8,268 bases of DNA from CAZWXH01 sp964637725 (GTDB lineage: Bacteria; Bacillota_I; Bacilli_A; Erysipelotrichales; Coprobacillaceae). A program made the position numbers and the translations under genes. The notes under the pieces are model-generated. The model saw only the letters and a program-made list of their open reading frames with translations. It was not told the origin of the DNA and did not search any database. The DNA lies in contig CAZWXH010000081.1 of NCBI GenBank assembly GCA_964637725.1, forward strand, positions 1-8,268, given 5' to 3'. Shown here in pieces: positions 1-6,820 of the stretch; positions within the stretch are counted from its first letter, which is position 1; each line of letters opens with the position of its first letter.

Positions 1-29
1 AGTTATGAAAGAACATCCTTATAATTAGT

Positions 30-57
30 TTGACAAAGTTTGTTTTTCTGTTAATAT
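30..57 (+). promoter_or_regulatory. candidate sigma-A promoter for a short non-coding transcript
   Basis: A perfect -35 hexamer TTGACA lies at 30-35. After a 16-base spacer comes TAATAT (52-57), a 4/6 match to the -10 consensus. A start site near 63-65 would give a transcript of only about 80 bases before the terminator at 123-147, with no useful reading frame. The -35 is strong and the -10 weak, so this is a candidate only. It could instead be chance AT-rich sequence inside the 3' region of a gene lying to the left of the window. Confidence 0.4.
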
Positions 58-63
58 GTAGTG

Positions 64-147
64 GAGCCGACATGACTTATTTCGCCCGTAAGGGTGTCGT
101 GAAATAAGTTGATGTAAAAAAGACAGATGAGAAATCATCTGTTTTTT
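64..147 (+). ncRNA. candidate small structured RNA (unrecognised)
   Basis: The stretch between the promoter-like sequence and the terminator folds strongly. CTTATTTC (76-83) pairs perfectly with GAAATAAG (101-108). Inside it, CCC (85-87) and GGG (92-94) close a GUAA tetraloop of the GNRA type. The bases TGTCG (95-99), left unpaired inside this hairpin, are complementary to CGACA (68-72) just upstream, so an H-type pseudoknot is possible. As an alternative, 70-75 can pair with 109-115 (one bulge) and lengthen the outer stem; the two pairings exclude each other. I do not recognise it as a known riboswitch, ribozyme, tmRNA, SRP or 6S RNA. Strand and boundaries are inferred from the promoter and terminator. 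Confidence 0.4.
123..147. terminator. bidirectional Rho-independent terminator
   Basis: ACAGATGA (123-130) and TCATCTGT (135-142) form a perfect 8-bp stem around a GAAA loop. Six T follow on the plus strand (142-147). Six A precede it (116-121), which give a T-tract after one base on the minus strand. It can therefore end both the amidase gene (stop codon at 154-156, minus strand) and any rightward transcript from the left edge. Confidence 0.85.
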
Positions 148-153
148 GTTATT

Positions 154-762
154 TTATAGTGAGTTTAAAAATTCTTGCCATTGTTTTGGGTTATCAACAA
201 AGTATTTAGGACATGCTTTTTGAGTGATGTCATAGTGTCTGATAACATTATCTTTATCTAATGAATATGTGTTTATAAGGGCTTTTACAAGCTTCTGCAA
301 CGATTGATATGTTTCTTTAGTGAACTTACCACTTTTGTCTGGATGACAGCACTCAATAGAGATAGTGTCCTTGTTTCGATAGTTAGATGCATATGATGTT
401 TCGTTTAATGGAACGCATTGGATAATCTCGCCCTTTAATCCAATAATAAAGTGACTTGATACTGATGTTGTCTTTTTTGTTTTTAAATTTTCAAAGTAAT
501 CACGATTATTTTGGGCAGTTGAATTAGGATTAGCAGTATAATGAACAACAATGTCCTTGACTTTATTAAGGGGCTTTTGTGCACGTGAATAAGGATTAGG
601 AGTTAATAGCTGATGTTGAATTGATAAACCATCAACGCTATAAACATCAATGTTGTTTTTTGGTGAAATAAAGGACCAAAAGAATCCTAAAGCAATAAAT
701 AATAAAACTCCAATCATAAATATATATATTAATTTTTTATTTAATCTTTTCTTTTTTTTCAT
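154..762 (-). CDS. membrane-anchored N-acetylmuramoyl-L-alanine amidase (Amidase_2 family)
   Basis: A 202-residue protein predicted to cut the amide bond between N-acetylmuramic acid and the L-alanine of the peptidoglycan stem. A short Lys-rich N-terminus is followed by one hydrophobic segment (about 11-31), a signal anchor that would place the enzyme on the outer face of the membrane. The catalytic domain covers about 66-200. The zinc ligands are recognisable as H74 (in VVHYTAN), H176 (in RHYD) and C184 (in ACPK). E137 (in SIEC) and K182, two residues before the cysteine, occupy the catalytic positions known from PlyL/XlyA-type amidases, with very similar spacing. No cell-wall-binding repeat is present. 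GGAG lies 7 bases before the ATG. The gene is transcribed away from rpsF and stands alone. The family is shared with phage endolysins, but the membrane anchor and the lack of phage neighbours suggest a housekeeping wall enzyme. The exact biological role is not known. Confidence 0.88.
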   Translation of the reverse strand: MKKKKRLNKKLIYIFMIGVLLFIALGFFWSFISPKNNIDVYSVDGLSIQHQLLTPNPYSRAQKPLNKVKDIVVHYTANPNSTAQNNRDYFENLKTKKTTSVSSHFIIGLKGEIIQCVPLNETSYASNYRNKDTISIECCHPDKSGKFTKETYQSLQKLVKALINTYSLDKDNVIRHYDITQKACPKYFVDNPKQWQEFLNSL

Positions 763-785
763 ATGTATTCTCCACTTCTAAAGAC

Positions 786-815
786 ATCATACAACAAAAT
801 AATATTAAATGTCTT
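786..815 (-). promoter_or_regulatory. candidate promoter of the amidase gene
   Basis: On the minus strand, AAGACA (810-815, 4/6 match to -35) and TATGAT (786-791, 5/6 match to -10) are 18 bases apart. The start site would be near 779, leaving a leader of about 17 bases that holds the ribosome binding site. A 7-bp inverted repeat, AAGACAT (781-787) and ATGTCTT (809-815), overlaps both hexamers and could be an operator. Confidence 0.4.
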
Positions 816-889
816 AAGAAACTATTAATTTTTTACATTAATGTTTTATCGTACTATAGCAACATATGCTAAAAACATTGATAAATTCA

Positions 890-918
890 TTGTATTTTAA
901 AAAAAGGTATGCTATAAT
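890..918 (+). promoter_or_regulatory. extended -10 promoter of rpsF-ssb-rpsR
   Basis: A perfect TATAAT (913-918) is preceded by TGC (910-912), the extended -10 TGn motif. The -35 is weak, TTGTAT (890-895), at the ideal 17-base spacing. The start site would be near 925, giving an rpsF leader of about 69 bases. This is the best-formed promoter in the window, as expected for a ribosomal protein operon. Confidence 0.8.
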
Positions 919-944
919 CTTTGAGCATGTAACTAAGACTTACT

Positions 945-967
945 GCCTGTCTGTAGAGAATACAGGC
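945..967 (+). promoter_or_regulatory. rpsF leader hairpin, possible S6:S18 autoregulatory site
   Basis: GCCTGT (945-950) pairs perfectly with ACAGGC (962-967). A shifted register is equally possible, with 949-955 pairing with 961-967 around a GAGAA loop and one G-U pair. Many bacteria carry an RNA motif in this leader that is bound by the S6:S18 complex and represses the operon. I do not see the conserved CCG trinucleotide of that motif clearly here, so a regulatory role is inferred from position and structure only. Confidence 0.4.
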
Positions 968-993
968 CATAGACCAAAGGAGGAGGTAAAAAA

Positions 994-1275
994 ATGAACA
1001 AATATGAAATCATGCTTATTTTTAAACCAGACGTTGAAGATGAAACAAGAAACACAGTGATGGAAGGGTTGAAAAACGCTCTTATCGCTAATGGTGGAAC
1101 TGTTGATAAAGTAGACGAATGGGGATTACGTGATTTAGCTTATGAAATCAAGCATAATTCAAAAGGTTACTACTTTGTTATGAATGTAACAACAGCAGCT
1201 GCAAACATTGCAGAATTCGACCGTTTATCACGCATTAATGCTAATGTAGTACGTCATTTAACAATTAGAGTATAA
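994..1275 (+). CDS. rpsF: 30S ribosomal protein S6 (bS6)
   Basis: A 93-residue protein, close to the usual bS6 length of about 95. It begins with the family signature MNKYEIMLIFKPD and contains the WGLRDLAYEIKH segment (43-54), then the GYYFVMN strand and the VVRHLTIRV end typical of S6. In the ribosome bS6 pairs with bS18 on the platform of the small subunit, near 16S helices 22-23. A strong purine-rich ribosome binding site, AAAGGAGGAGG, ends about 7 bases before the ATG. It is the first gene of a three-gene unit; ssb starts 14 bases after its stop. S18, its ribosomal partner, is encoded two genes downstream, the standard arrangement. Nothing is unusual in the protein. Confidence 0.98.
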   Translation: MNKYEIMLIFKPDVEDETRNTVMEGLKNALIANGGTVDKVDEWGLRDLAYEIKHNSKGYYFVMNVTTAAANIAEFDRLSRINANVVRHLTIRV

Positions 1276-1289
1276 GGGGGCGTATTATT

Positions 1290-1757
1290 ATGCTTAATCG
1301 TGTTGTACTTGTAGGAAGAATGACAAGAGATCCAGAATTAAGAAGAACAAATACAGGGGCAGCAGTGACGAGTTTCACTCTTGCACTTAATCGTAATTTT
1401 CAATCTGCTGATGGAATTCAAGCAGACTACATTCCATGCGTTGTATGGAATAAAGTAGCTGAAAACGTAGAAAAGTATTGCTCAAAAGGATCTTTAGTTG
1501 GTGTGGAAGGTAGATTACGTTCTCGTAACTATGATAACGCACAAGGACAAAAAGTATATGTGGTTGAAGTTGTATGTGATAGTGTTCAATTTTTAGAAAC
1601 AAAAGCTTCTAGAGAAAAAGCACAACAAGAACAACCTCAAGTTGCAAAAGATGACTTCTATGAAATGAAAACTGTTGAACCCCAACAGAACTTAGAAAAG
1701 GATTTTGATAATTCTTTTAATTCATTTGATATCATGGAAGACGATATTCAATTTTAA
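1290..1757 (+). CDS. ssb: single-stranded DNA-binding protein
   Basis: A 155-residue SSB. The OB-fold domain (about 1-104) starts with MLNRVVLVGRMTRDPELRRT and contains the ADYIPCVVWNKVAENVEKY region, where W53 lies at the place of a ssDNA-stacking tryptophan. VGVEGRLRSRNYDNAQGQKVYVVEV completes the domain. A polar Q/E-rich linker (about 105-147) leads to the acidic C-terminal tip, EDDIQF. This tip normally reads DDDIPF and docks replication and repair partners; here Q replaces the conserved proline while the final phenylalanine is kept. The protein coats single-stranded DNA as a tetramer. GGGGG serves as ribosome binding site 9 bases before the ATG. The gene is sandwiched between rpsF and rpsR, with gaps of 14 bases on each side, so its expression is tied to ribosome synthesis. 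Confidence 0.97.
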   Translation: MLNRVVLVGRMTRDPELRRTNTGAAVTSFTLALNRNFQSADGIQADYIPCVVWNKVAENVEKYCSKGSLVGVEGRLRSRNYDNAQGQKVYVVEVVCDSVQFLETKASREKAQQEQPQVAKDDFYEMKTVEPQQNLEKDFDNSFNSFDIMEDDIQF

Positions 1758-1771
1758 GGAGGAAAGAACTT

Positions 1772-2002
1772 ATGGCATTCAAAAGACAAAGAATGGGTAG
1801 AAGAAAAGTTTGTTATTTTACAAAGAATAAAATTACAAGCATTGACTATAAAGATGTTGAATTATTAAAAAGATTTGTTTCAGCAAACGGGAAAATCATT
1901 CCTAGACGTGTAACTGGAACAAGTGCTAAATACCAAAGAATGTTAGCTATCGCAATTAAGAGAGCTAGACAAATGGCATTATTACCATACGTTGGTGAAT
2001 AA
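1772..2002 (+). CDS. rpsR: 30S ribosomal protein S18 (bS18)
   Basis: A 76-residue basic protein, about the normal length of bS18 (75-79). The signature segments are visible: RRKVCYFTKNKITSIDYKDVE near the N-terminus, LLKRFVSANGKIIPRRVTGTSAKYQR in the middle, and AIKRARQMALLPYV at the end. It binds 16S rRNA as a heterodimer with bS6 on the platform of the 30S subunit. A strong AAGGAGG ribosome binding site precedes the ATG. A single cysteine (C14) is present, so the protein is not a full four-cysteine zinc-binding (C+) form. It is the last gene before the terminator at 2014-2039. Confidence 0.98.
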   Translation: MAFKRQRMGRRKVCYFTKNKITSIDYKDVELLKRFVSANGKIIPRRVTGTSAKYQRMLAIAIKRARQMALLPYVGE

Positions 2003-2013
2003 TTAATAAGAGG

Positions 2014-2039
2014 AACCTTGAGTAATCAAGGTTTTTTTT
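2014..2039 (+). terminator. Rho-independent terminator after rpsR
   Basis: AACCTTGA (2014-2021) and TCAAGGTT (2026-2033) form a perfect 8-bp stem with a GTAA loop, followed by eight T (2032-2039, two of them in the stem). It separates the ribosomal/ssb unit from the DUF2232-gdpP-rplI-dnaB unit, which has its own promoter only 25 bases further on. Confidence 0.9.
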
Positions 2040-2060
2040 CATTCTTATTTACGCATTTTA

Positions 2061-2069
2061 TGGTATAAT
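2061..2069 (+). promoter_or_regulatory. extended -10 promoter of the DUF2232-gdpP-rplI-dnaB unit
   Basis: A perfect TATAAT (2064-2069) is directly preceded by TGG (2061-2063), the extended -10 TGn motif. No good -35 hexamer is present at 16-18 bases upstream, which is acceptable for extended -10 promoters. The start site would be near 2076, about 30 bases ahead of the first start codon. Confidence 0.65.
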
Positions 2070-2105
2070 AATATATACTTGAAAGAAATGAAAGGAGACA
2101 TCATA

Positions 2106-3017
2106 ATGGGACATACAAATACCAAAAAGATGGTTCAAGGGGCAATGATTGCAGCTATTTTTGGGGCATTATCATTGTTAAATACATACACAGGAAGTAT
2201 GTTTGATATTTTTATTTGTTATGTTATGGTGATACCACTTGTATGGTATGGGTTTAACTATAGCCTTAAAGAAAACTTTATTGTGTGTATAACTTCGATG
2301 ATTGTTATCGCTCTTGTAGGTCTGCCTTTCTTTGTGATTTCATCAATTTCATCATGTTTATGTGGTATGTATATAGGAGAATGTTTAAGAAAAAAGACGA
2401 AAAAAGAGACTATTATTGTAGGAACTTTTGTAGTCACAATGTTAAATAATATTCTATTATATGAAGTATTTGCGAAGTTATTAGATATTAATTTAATACG
2501 TGAGATAACAGAAATGTATCAAGGATTAATTCAGGTTATGCCAAGTCTATCAAATCAAATATCACTAGATACAGCGTTGTCTTTTATCCCGATTGTCTTG
2601 ATTATTATGTCAATGTTAGAGATGTATGCAATCATATTGTTATGTCAGTTGGCTTTATCAAGATTAAAGGTTGAATTTCCTGGTAGTTTCCATATCTCGA
2701 TGATGCATCTTAAAAGAAGTACGGGTATTATTATTGCAATTTTAATGTTTGGAAGTTATTTAATACAAAGATTTATGAACATTGATAGTATATATTTAAC
2801 TTATGTTTTAACACTTTGTACAATGATATTTGCCTTACAGGGAGTAGCATTCTTAAGTTATTATTTGATTATGAAGGATAAAGTAAGGTGGATGGTCCTT
2901 GTCTTTATAGGAGTCCTAATACCGATGCTAAGTAGTGCTTATGTAGTTTTTGGAATCATGGATATATTTAGTGATTTAAGAGAAAATATATTGTATAATA
3001 GAAATAACGATAATTAA
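2106..3017 (+). CDS. DUF2232 (YybS-like) multispanning membrane protein
   Basis: A 303-residue, very hydrophobic protein with about eight membrane segments (roughly 12-28, 33-50, 56-70, 72-91, 102-120, 157-180, 206-222, 228-254 and 262-285). Length, topology and the place directly before gdpP match the DUF2232/YybS family of Firmicutes. That family resembles small-molecule transporter membrane domains, but its substrate is unknown. The start was set at the ATG at 2106 because AAAGGAG (2091-2097) lies 8 bases before it. A longer reading frame from a TTG at 2079 would place this ribosome binding site inside the gene, and its start would be almost at the transcription start. The gene is first in the unit and ends 12 bases before gdpP. 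Function is not established; co-transcription with the c-di-AMP phosphodiesterase hints at an envelope-related role. Confidence 0.85.
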   Translation: MGHTNTKKMVQGAMIAAIFGALSLLNTYTGSMFDIFICYVMVIPLVWYGFNYSLKENFIVCITSMIVIALVGLPFFVISSISSCLCGMYIGECLRKKTKKETIIVGTFVVTMLNNILLYEVFAKLLDINLIREITEMYQGLIQVMPSLSNQISLDTALSFIPIVLIIMSMLEMYAIILLCQLALSRLKVEFPGSFHISMMHLKRSTGIIIAILMFGSYLIQRFMNIDSIYLTYVLTLCTMIFALQGVAFLSYYLIMKDKVRWMVLVFIGVLIPMLSSAYVVFGIMDIFSDLRENILYNRNNDN

Positions 3018-3029
3018 GGAGGGATAAAT

Positions 3030-4991
3030 ATGACAAAAAAAATAGTTCAAATGAGAAATTTGATAATTTTATTATTGGTTAGTGAATGTTTAATTTTGTT
3101 TGGGTTATATCTTTTGTTAAATAATACGCTATTGTTTGCGTTTGCGATTTATGCTCTTCTTAAAAATATTATATTATTTATTGTGTTTGCATATTTGAGT
3201 TATCTTATTGAAACAAATAGTATTAGTGTTGCTGAAGCATTAGATGTTGATGCAAAGAATGCTTTTATATTTGGGGGAATTGGTTTAATTCAGTATGATG
3301 TTACAAGAAATGTTGTTTGGACTAGTGATTTATTTAAGGAAATGAATATTAATGTTGTAGGTGTTAAATTATTAGAATGGCAACCACAATTGGCTTCTTT
3401 ATTTGAAGATGAAGATATTAAAGTAATTGATATCAAAGGTAGAAAATTTGAAGCTTATAATAATAAAGCGACAAAGTTAATTTATTTAAAAGATCGTACT
3501 CAGTTTTTATCTTTACAACAAGATTATTTAGATCAACAAGTATGTATGGCTTATATTACTATTGATAACTATGAAGAAACATTAGAGAATGCTGATGAAC
3601 CAAAAATGGCTTTGTTACAATCTAAATCTAGACAGATTATTGTTGATTGGGCTTATTCAAATGGAATTATTATACGTAGATTTAAATCTGGTGGATACTT
3701 AGCTTTTTTTAATGAAAGAATTTATCGTAAACAAGTAGAAAATAAGTTTGCAATATTAGATACATTTAAAGAAATGTCTAAAGAGTTAGATGAAGTTATG
3801 ACCTTAAGTATTGGAATTGGTAGAGATGCTAAGGTATTAAGAGAACTAGATGATATGTGCTCAGCAGCGTTGAATTTAACATACTCACGTGGTGGAGATC
3901 AAGTTGCTGTTAAATCTGGTGATGATACAGTTAGATTTTTTGGTGGAAATAGTGATACTTTTGAAAAAAGTAGTAAAGTTAGAGCACGAGTTATTGCTCA
4001 GTCATTAGCTGGGTTAATGAAGAATGCGAGTGAAATTTATGTTATGGGACATAAGAGTTCGGATTTAGATTCTTTTGGTGCTTCTTTAGGAGTGGCAAAG
4101 ATTGCTCAAGCTTATGGAAAGAAAACACATATTGTTTTAGATTTTGATTCTATTGAACAAAAGACAAAAGATGTGGCTTTGCGTATTAAATCAGATCCAA
4201 AATATAAGAATCTGATTGTTTCATACAATGAAGCTTTAGAAAGAGTAGATAAGAATACATTATTAGTTGTTGTTGATAATCATAAACCGAATCTTGCGAT
4301 TTCAAGTGCGTTGTTAGAACGTATAAGAAATAAGGTTATTATTGATCATCATAGACGTGGTGAGGAATTTATTGAAGCACCAATTCTAACATATCTAGAA
4401 CCAGCTGCTTCAAGTACTGTTGAATTGGTTGTGGAGTTATGTGAGTATCAAAATATAACACCTAAGATTAGTGAATTAGATGCAACTGTTATGTATGCTG
4501 GGATGTTAGTTGATACGAATGGATTTAAACAAAGAGTTGGAGTTCGTACATTCCAATCGGCAGCATATTTAAAAGATTTACAAGCCAATGTAACTCTTGC
4601 ATATGAATTTTTAGAAGATTCATATGAAGAAACAAGACAAAAGATGTCAATCACAAGTAATGCATATCAGTATAATCCATATGTCATTATTGCGATTGGG
4701 GATCTAAATAATATTTATACACGTTCAATGTTGGCAAAGGCAAGTAATTCTCTATTAGATGTTAGTGGAATTAAAGCTTCTTTTGCGATAGGAAGAATTG
4801 ATAAGAATACTGTAGCAATTAGTGCTCGAAGCGCAAAGGATATTAATGTTCAAATTATTATGGAGAATATGGGTGGTGGAGGTCATTTCTCAATGGCTGC
4901 TGCTCAAGAAGAAGACGTAGAAATAGATGATGTACGTGTTCGCTTAGAGGAAAAGATAGAAGAGTATTTAAGAGATAGAGGAGAGATATAA
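3030..4991 (+). CDS. gdpP: cyclic-di-AMP phosphodiesterase GdpP (YybT-type, DHH family)
   Basis: A 653-residue membrane protein, the normal size for GdpP (about 655). It hydrolyses c-di-AMP to pApA and so controls potassium uptake, osmotic balance and wall stress tolerance. Two N-terminal membrane helices (about 9-30 and 35-60) are followed by a PAS-like domain (about 70-150). Next comes a degenerate GGDEF domain (about 165-300) in which SGGYLAFF (220-227) stands where an active cyclase would have GGDEF. The DHH domain follows: GHKSSDLDSFGA with H341, D345 and D347, VVVDNH with D416 and H418, IIDHH with D439-H441, and D495 in GMLVDTNG. The DHHA1 domain ends with NMGGGGHFSMAA (613-624). All metal-binding residues appear intact. 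AAGGAGGG lies ahead of the ATG. The stop codon TAA shares its last base with the rplI start (TAATG), so the two are translationally coupled. Confidence 0.95.
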   Translation: MTKKIVQMRNLIILLLVSECLILFGLYLLLNNTLLFAFAIYALLKNIILFIVFAYLSYLIETNSISVAEALDVDAKNAFIFGGIGLIQYDVTRNVVWTSDLFKEMNINVVGVKLLEWQPQLASLFEDEDIKVIDIKGRKFEAYNNKATKLIYLKDRTQFLSLQQDYLDQQVCMAYITIDNYEETLENADEPKMALLQSKSRQIIVDWAYSNGIIIRRFKSGGYLAFFNERIYRKQVENKFAILDTFKEMSKELDEVMTLSIGIGRDAKVLRELDDMCSAALNLTYSRGGDQVAVKSGDDTVRFFGGNSDTFEKSSKVRARVIAQSLAGLMKNASEIYVMGHKSSDLDSFGASLGVAKIAQAYGKKTHIVLDFDSIEQKTKDVALRIKSDPKYKNLIVSYNEALERVDKNTLLVVVDNHKPNLAISSALLERIRNKVIIDHHRRGEEFIEAPILTYLEPAASSTVELVVELCEYQNITPKISELDATVMYAGMLVDTNGFKQRVGVRTFQSAAYLKDLQANVTLAYEFLEDSYEETRQKMSITSNAYQYNPYVIIAIGDLNNIYTRSMLAKASNSLLDVSGIKASFAIGRIDKNTVAISARSAKDINVQIIMENMGGGGHFSMAAAQEEDVEIDDVRVRLEEKIEEYLRDRGEI

Positions 4992-5437
4992 TGAAAGTAA
5001 TTTTAACTCAAGATGTCAAGAAGGTTGGAAAGAAAGGCGAAATTGTAAATGTCGCTGATGGATATGGACAAAATTTCTTGATTAAAAATAATATGGCAGT
5101 TTTGGCAACACAATATGGAAAAGATATTGTTGCTCAAAATGAAGAAGATAAACGTCTTCAAGATTTAGAAAACAAGAAACAAGCTGAAGCTTTAAAAGAA
5201 ACGATTGAGTCTTTAACTTTAGAGTTTTATTTATCATCAGGTAAAGATGGGAAGACTTTTGGAAGTGTTTCTACCAAGAATATTGTTGAACAATTAAGAG
5301 AAAAGTATGAGATTAGAGTTGATAAGAGAAAGTTTATTAATGCTCATCCTATTCAAGCATTAGGTTATACAAAATTTAAAATAGAGTTATATAAGGATGT
5401 AATAGCAACTATAAATATACATCTACAAGAAAAATAG
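4991..5437 (+). CDS. rplI: 50S ribosomal protein L9 (bL9)
   Basis: A 148-residue protein, the usual bL9 length. The N-terminal rRNA-binding domain starts MKVILTQDVKKVGKKGEIV and contains the GYGQNFLIKNNMAVLAT segment (24-40). The family usually has R or K before the N of NFL, and Q27 replaces it here. A long charged connecting helix (about 41-75) leads to the C-terminal domain, with GKDGKTFGSVSTKNIVEQL and the final KFKIELYKDVIATINIHL. bL9 sits at the base of the L1 stalk and helps keep the reading frame. GAGGAG lies 7 bases before the ATG, inside the end of gdpP. The start overlaps the gdpP stop by one base. dnaB follows after 12 bases. Confidence 0.96.
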   Translation: MKVILTQDVKKVGKKGEIVNVADGYGQNFLIKNNMAVLATQYGKDIVAQNEEDKRLQDLENKKQAEALKETIESLTLEFYLSSGKDGKTFGSVSTKNIVEQLREKYEIRVDKRKFINAHPIQALGYTKFKIELYKDVIATINIHLQEK

Positions 5438-5449
5438 GGAGGGAATAAG

Positions 5450-6820
5450 ATGGCAAGAGAATATCCACATGATATAGAAGCAGAAAGATCATTGCTTGGT
5501 TCTATGCTTATTTCACGCGATGCGTGTACAGAAATTATCAGTCTTGCAACAACGGAAGACTTTTATCTTGATAGCCATCGTATCCTTTTTGATGCAATGC
5601 AGTTTATAGATAATCAAAATAATCCGGTTGATGTAACAACATTAACTTCTTATTTAATGGATAAAAAACAATTAGATAAGATAGGAGGCGTTGAATATTT
5701 ATTACAATTAAGTGAATCAGTTCCAACGACTGCTCATAGTACTTACTATCTAAAGATTCTTAATGAAAAATCTTTATTAAGAAAGCTGATTCAACAATCT
5801 ACTCATATCATTGATAATGCTTATGGTGAGGTTACAGACATTAATGATTTCATAGGTGAAGTAGAAAAGAACTTCTTAAATGTTACTAGAGATCGAAATA
5901 CTGGTGAATTTAAGAATGTTAAAGATGTTATTCAAAATGTTACTGATAGATTAATCACTTTACAAAAGTCTGATGGACATATTTCAGGAGTAAAGACTGG
6001 TTATTATGATCTAGATAAGTTAACTTCTGGGTTTCAAAAGGGAGATTTAATTATCTTAGCTGCAAGACCATCAGTAGGGAAAACAGCGTTTGCATTAAAT
6101 GTTGCCTATAATGTTTCTTATAAGTCAGATGCACCAGTGGCCGTCTTCTCACTAGAAATGCCGGCTGAACAACTTATTCAACGTGTTATCTGTTCAGCGG
6201 GGAGTTTAAATGCTGAAGGGCTACGTTCAGGAACAATACTACGTGATAATAATGAAAGATATTATGCATCTGTAGATAAAGTATTGAAATGTAATTTATA
6301 CATAGATGATACTCCGGGTATTCGGGTTGGAGAAATCGCTGCAAAATGTCGAAGATTAAAGCGTGATCATGGATTAAAGATGATTATTATTGACTACTTA
6401 CAGTTAATTTCAGGACCTGCAAATAGTCGTGAATCACGACAACAAGAGGTTTCTGATATTTCAAGACAATTAAAAATGATTGCCAGAGAGTTAGAAGTTC
6501 CAGTCATTGCATTAAGTCAGTTGTCTCGTTCAGTAGAAAAACGTGATAATAAAAGACCTGTTTTATCAGATCTAAGAGAATCGGGAGCTATTGAGCAAGA
6601 TGCGGACATTGTTTCATTTATTCATCGAGAAGACTATCAAGATCCTAAAAAAGAAGCTGAGACACAAGGTGTAACTGACTTGATTATTGCGAAGCATCGT
6701 AATGGGGCACTTGCTGATGTGAGATTGGTTTTCTTAAAACAATATAGTAAATTTGCAAATCCTGCGAGAAGTGATCAACAAATTGATCCAACTTCAGGAG
6801 TGAAAGATTTAAGAGATTAA
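5450..6820 (+). CDS. dnaB: replicative DNA helicase DnaB (called DnaC in Bacillus)
   Basis: A 456-residue hexameric helicase that unwinds the replication fork. The N-terminal DnaG-interacting domain (about 1-105) begins with PHDIEAERSLLGSML. A linker helix follows, then the RecA-like motor (about 180-440). Visible motor motifs are Walker A, AARPSVGKTA (204-213, K211 and T212; V209 is M in many relatives), the catalytic glutamate E236 in SLEM, Walker B IIIDYLQL with D315, Q358 in ALSQLSR, DLRESGAIEQDAD (374-386), and the arginine-finger region KHRNG (415-419). No intein interrupts the sequence, although this gene is a frequent intein host. Length is normal. A strong GGGAGGG binding site precedes the ATG, 12 bases after rplI. 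It is the last gene of its unit, ending just before the shared hairpin at 6821-6850. Confidence 0.97.
   Translation: MAREYPHDIEAERSLLGSMLISRDACTEIISLATTEDFYLDSHRILFDAMQFIDNQNNPVDVTTLTSYLMDKKQLDKIGGVEYLLQLSESVPTTAHSTYYLKILNEKSLLRKLIQQSTHIIDNAYGEVTDINDFIGEVEKNFLNVTRDRNTGEFKNVKDVIQNVTDRLITLQKSDGHISGVKTGYYDLDKLTSGFQKGDLIILAARPSVGKTAFALNVAYNVSYKSDAPVAVFSLEMPAEQLIQRVICSAGSLNAEGLRSGTILRDNNERYYASVDKVLKCNLYIDDTPGIRVGEIAAKCRRLKRDHGLKMIIIDYLQLISGPANSRESRQQEVSDISRQLKMIARELEVPVIALSQLSRSVEKRDNKRPVLSDLRESGAIEQDADIVSFIHREDYQDPKKEAETQGVTDLIIAKHRNGALADVRLVFLKQYSKFANPARSDQQIDPTSGVKDLRD

Noticed and set aside
1..26. Possible end of an upstream protein gene
   Set aside because: All three plus-strand frames reach a stop within the first 26 bases, but too few codons are visible to support any gene.
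84..101. Resemblance of AAGGGTGTCGTG near the left edge to a segment of class IIC intron domain I
   Set aside because: The segment that should follow in such introns is absent, the bases are explained by the local hairpin, and no domain V is seen.
64..110. GAGCCGACATG taken as the start of a group II intron domain V
   Set aside because: The closing ACGTxCGGTTC-like half and the GAAA loop at the right distance are missing.
840..879. Hairpin AATGTTTT/AAAACATT with an inner TAGCA/TGCTA stem upstream of the rpsF promoter
   Set aside because: The helices are AT-rich, separated by a 9-base one-sided bulge, and have no T-tract; chance is likely in this AT-rich intergenic DNA.
1387..1602. Open frame of 71 codons on the minus strand inside ssb
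   Set aside because: It lies wholly within a well-supported gene, has no ribosome binding site of note, and its translation looks like no protein family.
2079..2105. TTG start giving nine extra residues to the DUF2232 protein
   Set aside because: The Shine-Dalgarno sequence at 2091-2097 lies inside this extension and points to the ATG at 2106; the TTG is also almost at the transcription start.
4448..4654. Open frame of 68 codons on the minus strand inside gdpP
   Set aside because: It is antisense to the DHH/DHHA1 coding region, and the frame is open only because of codon bias.
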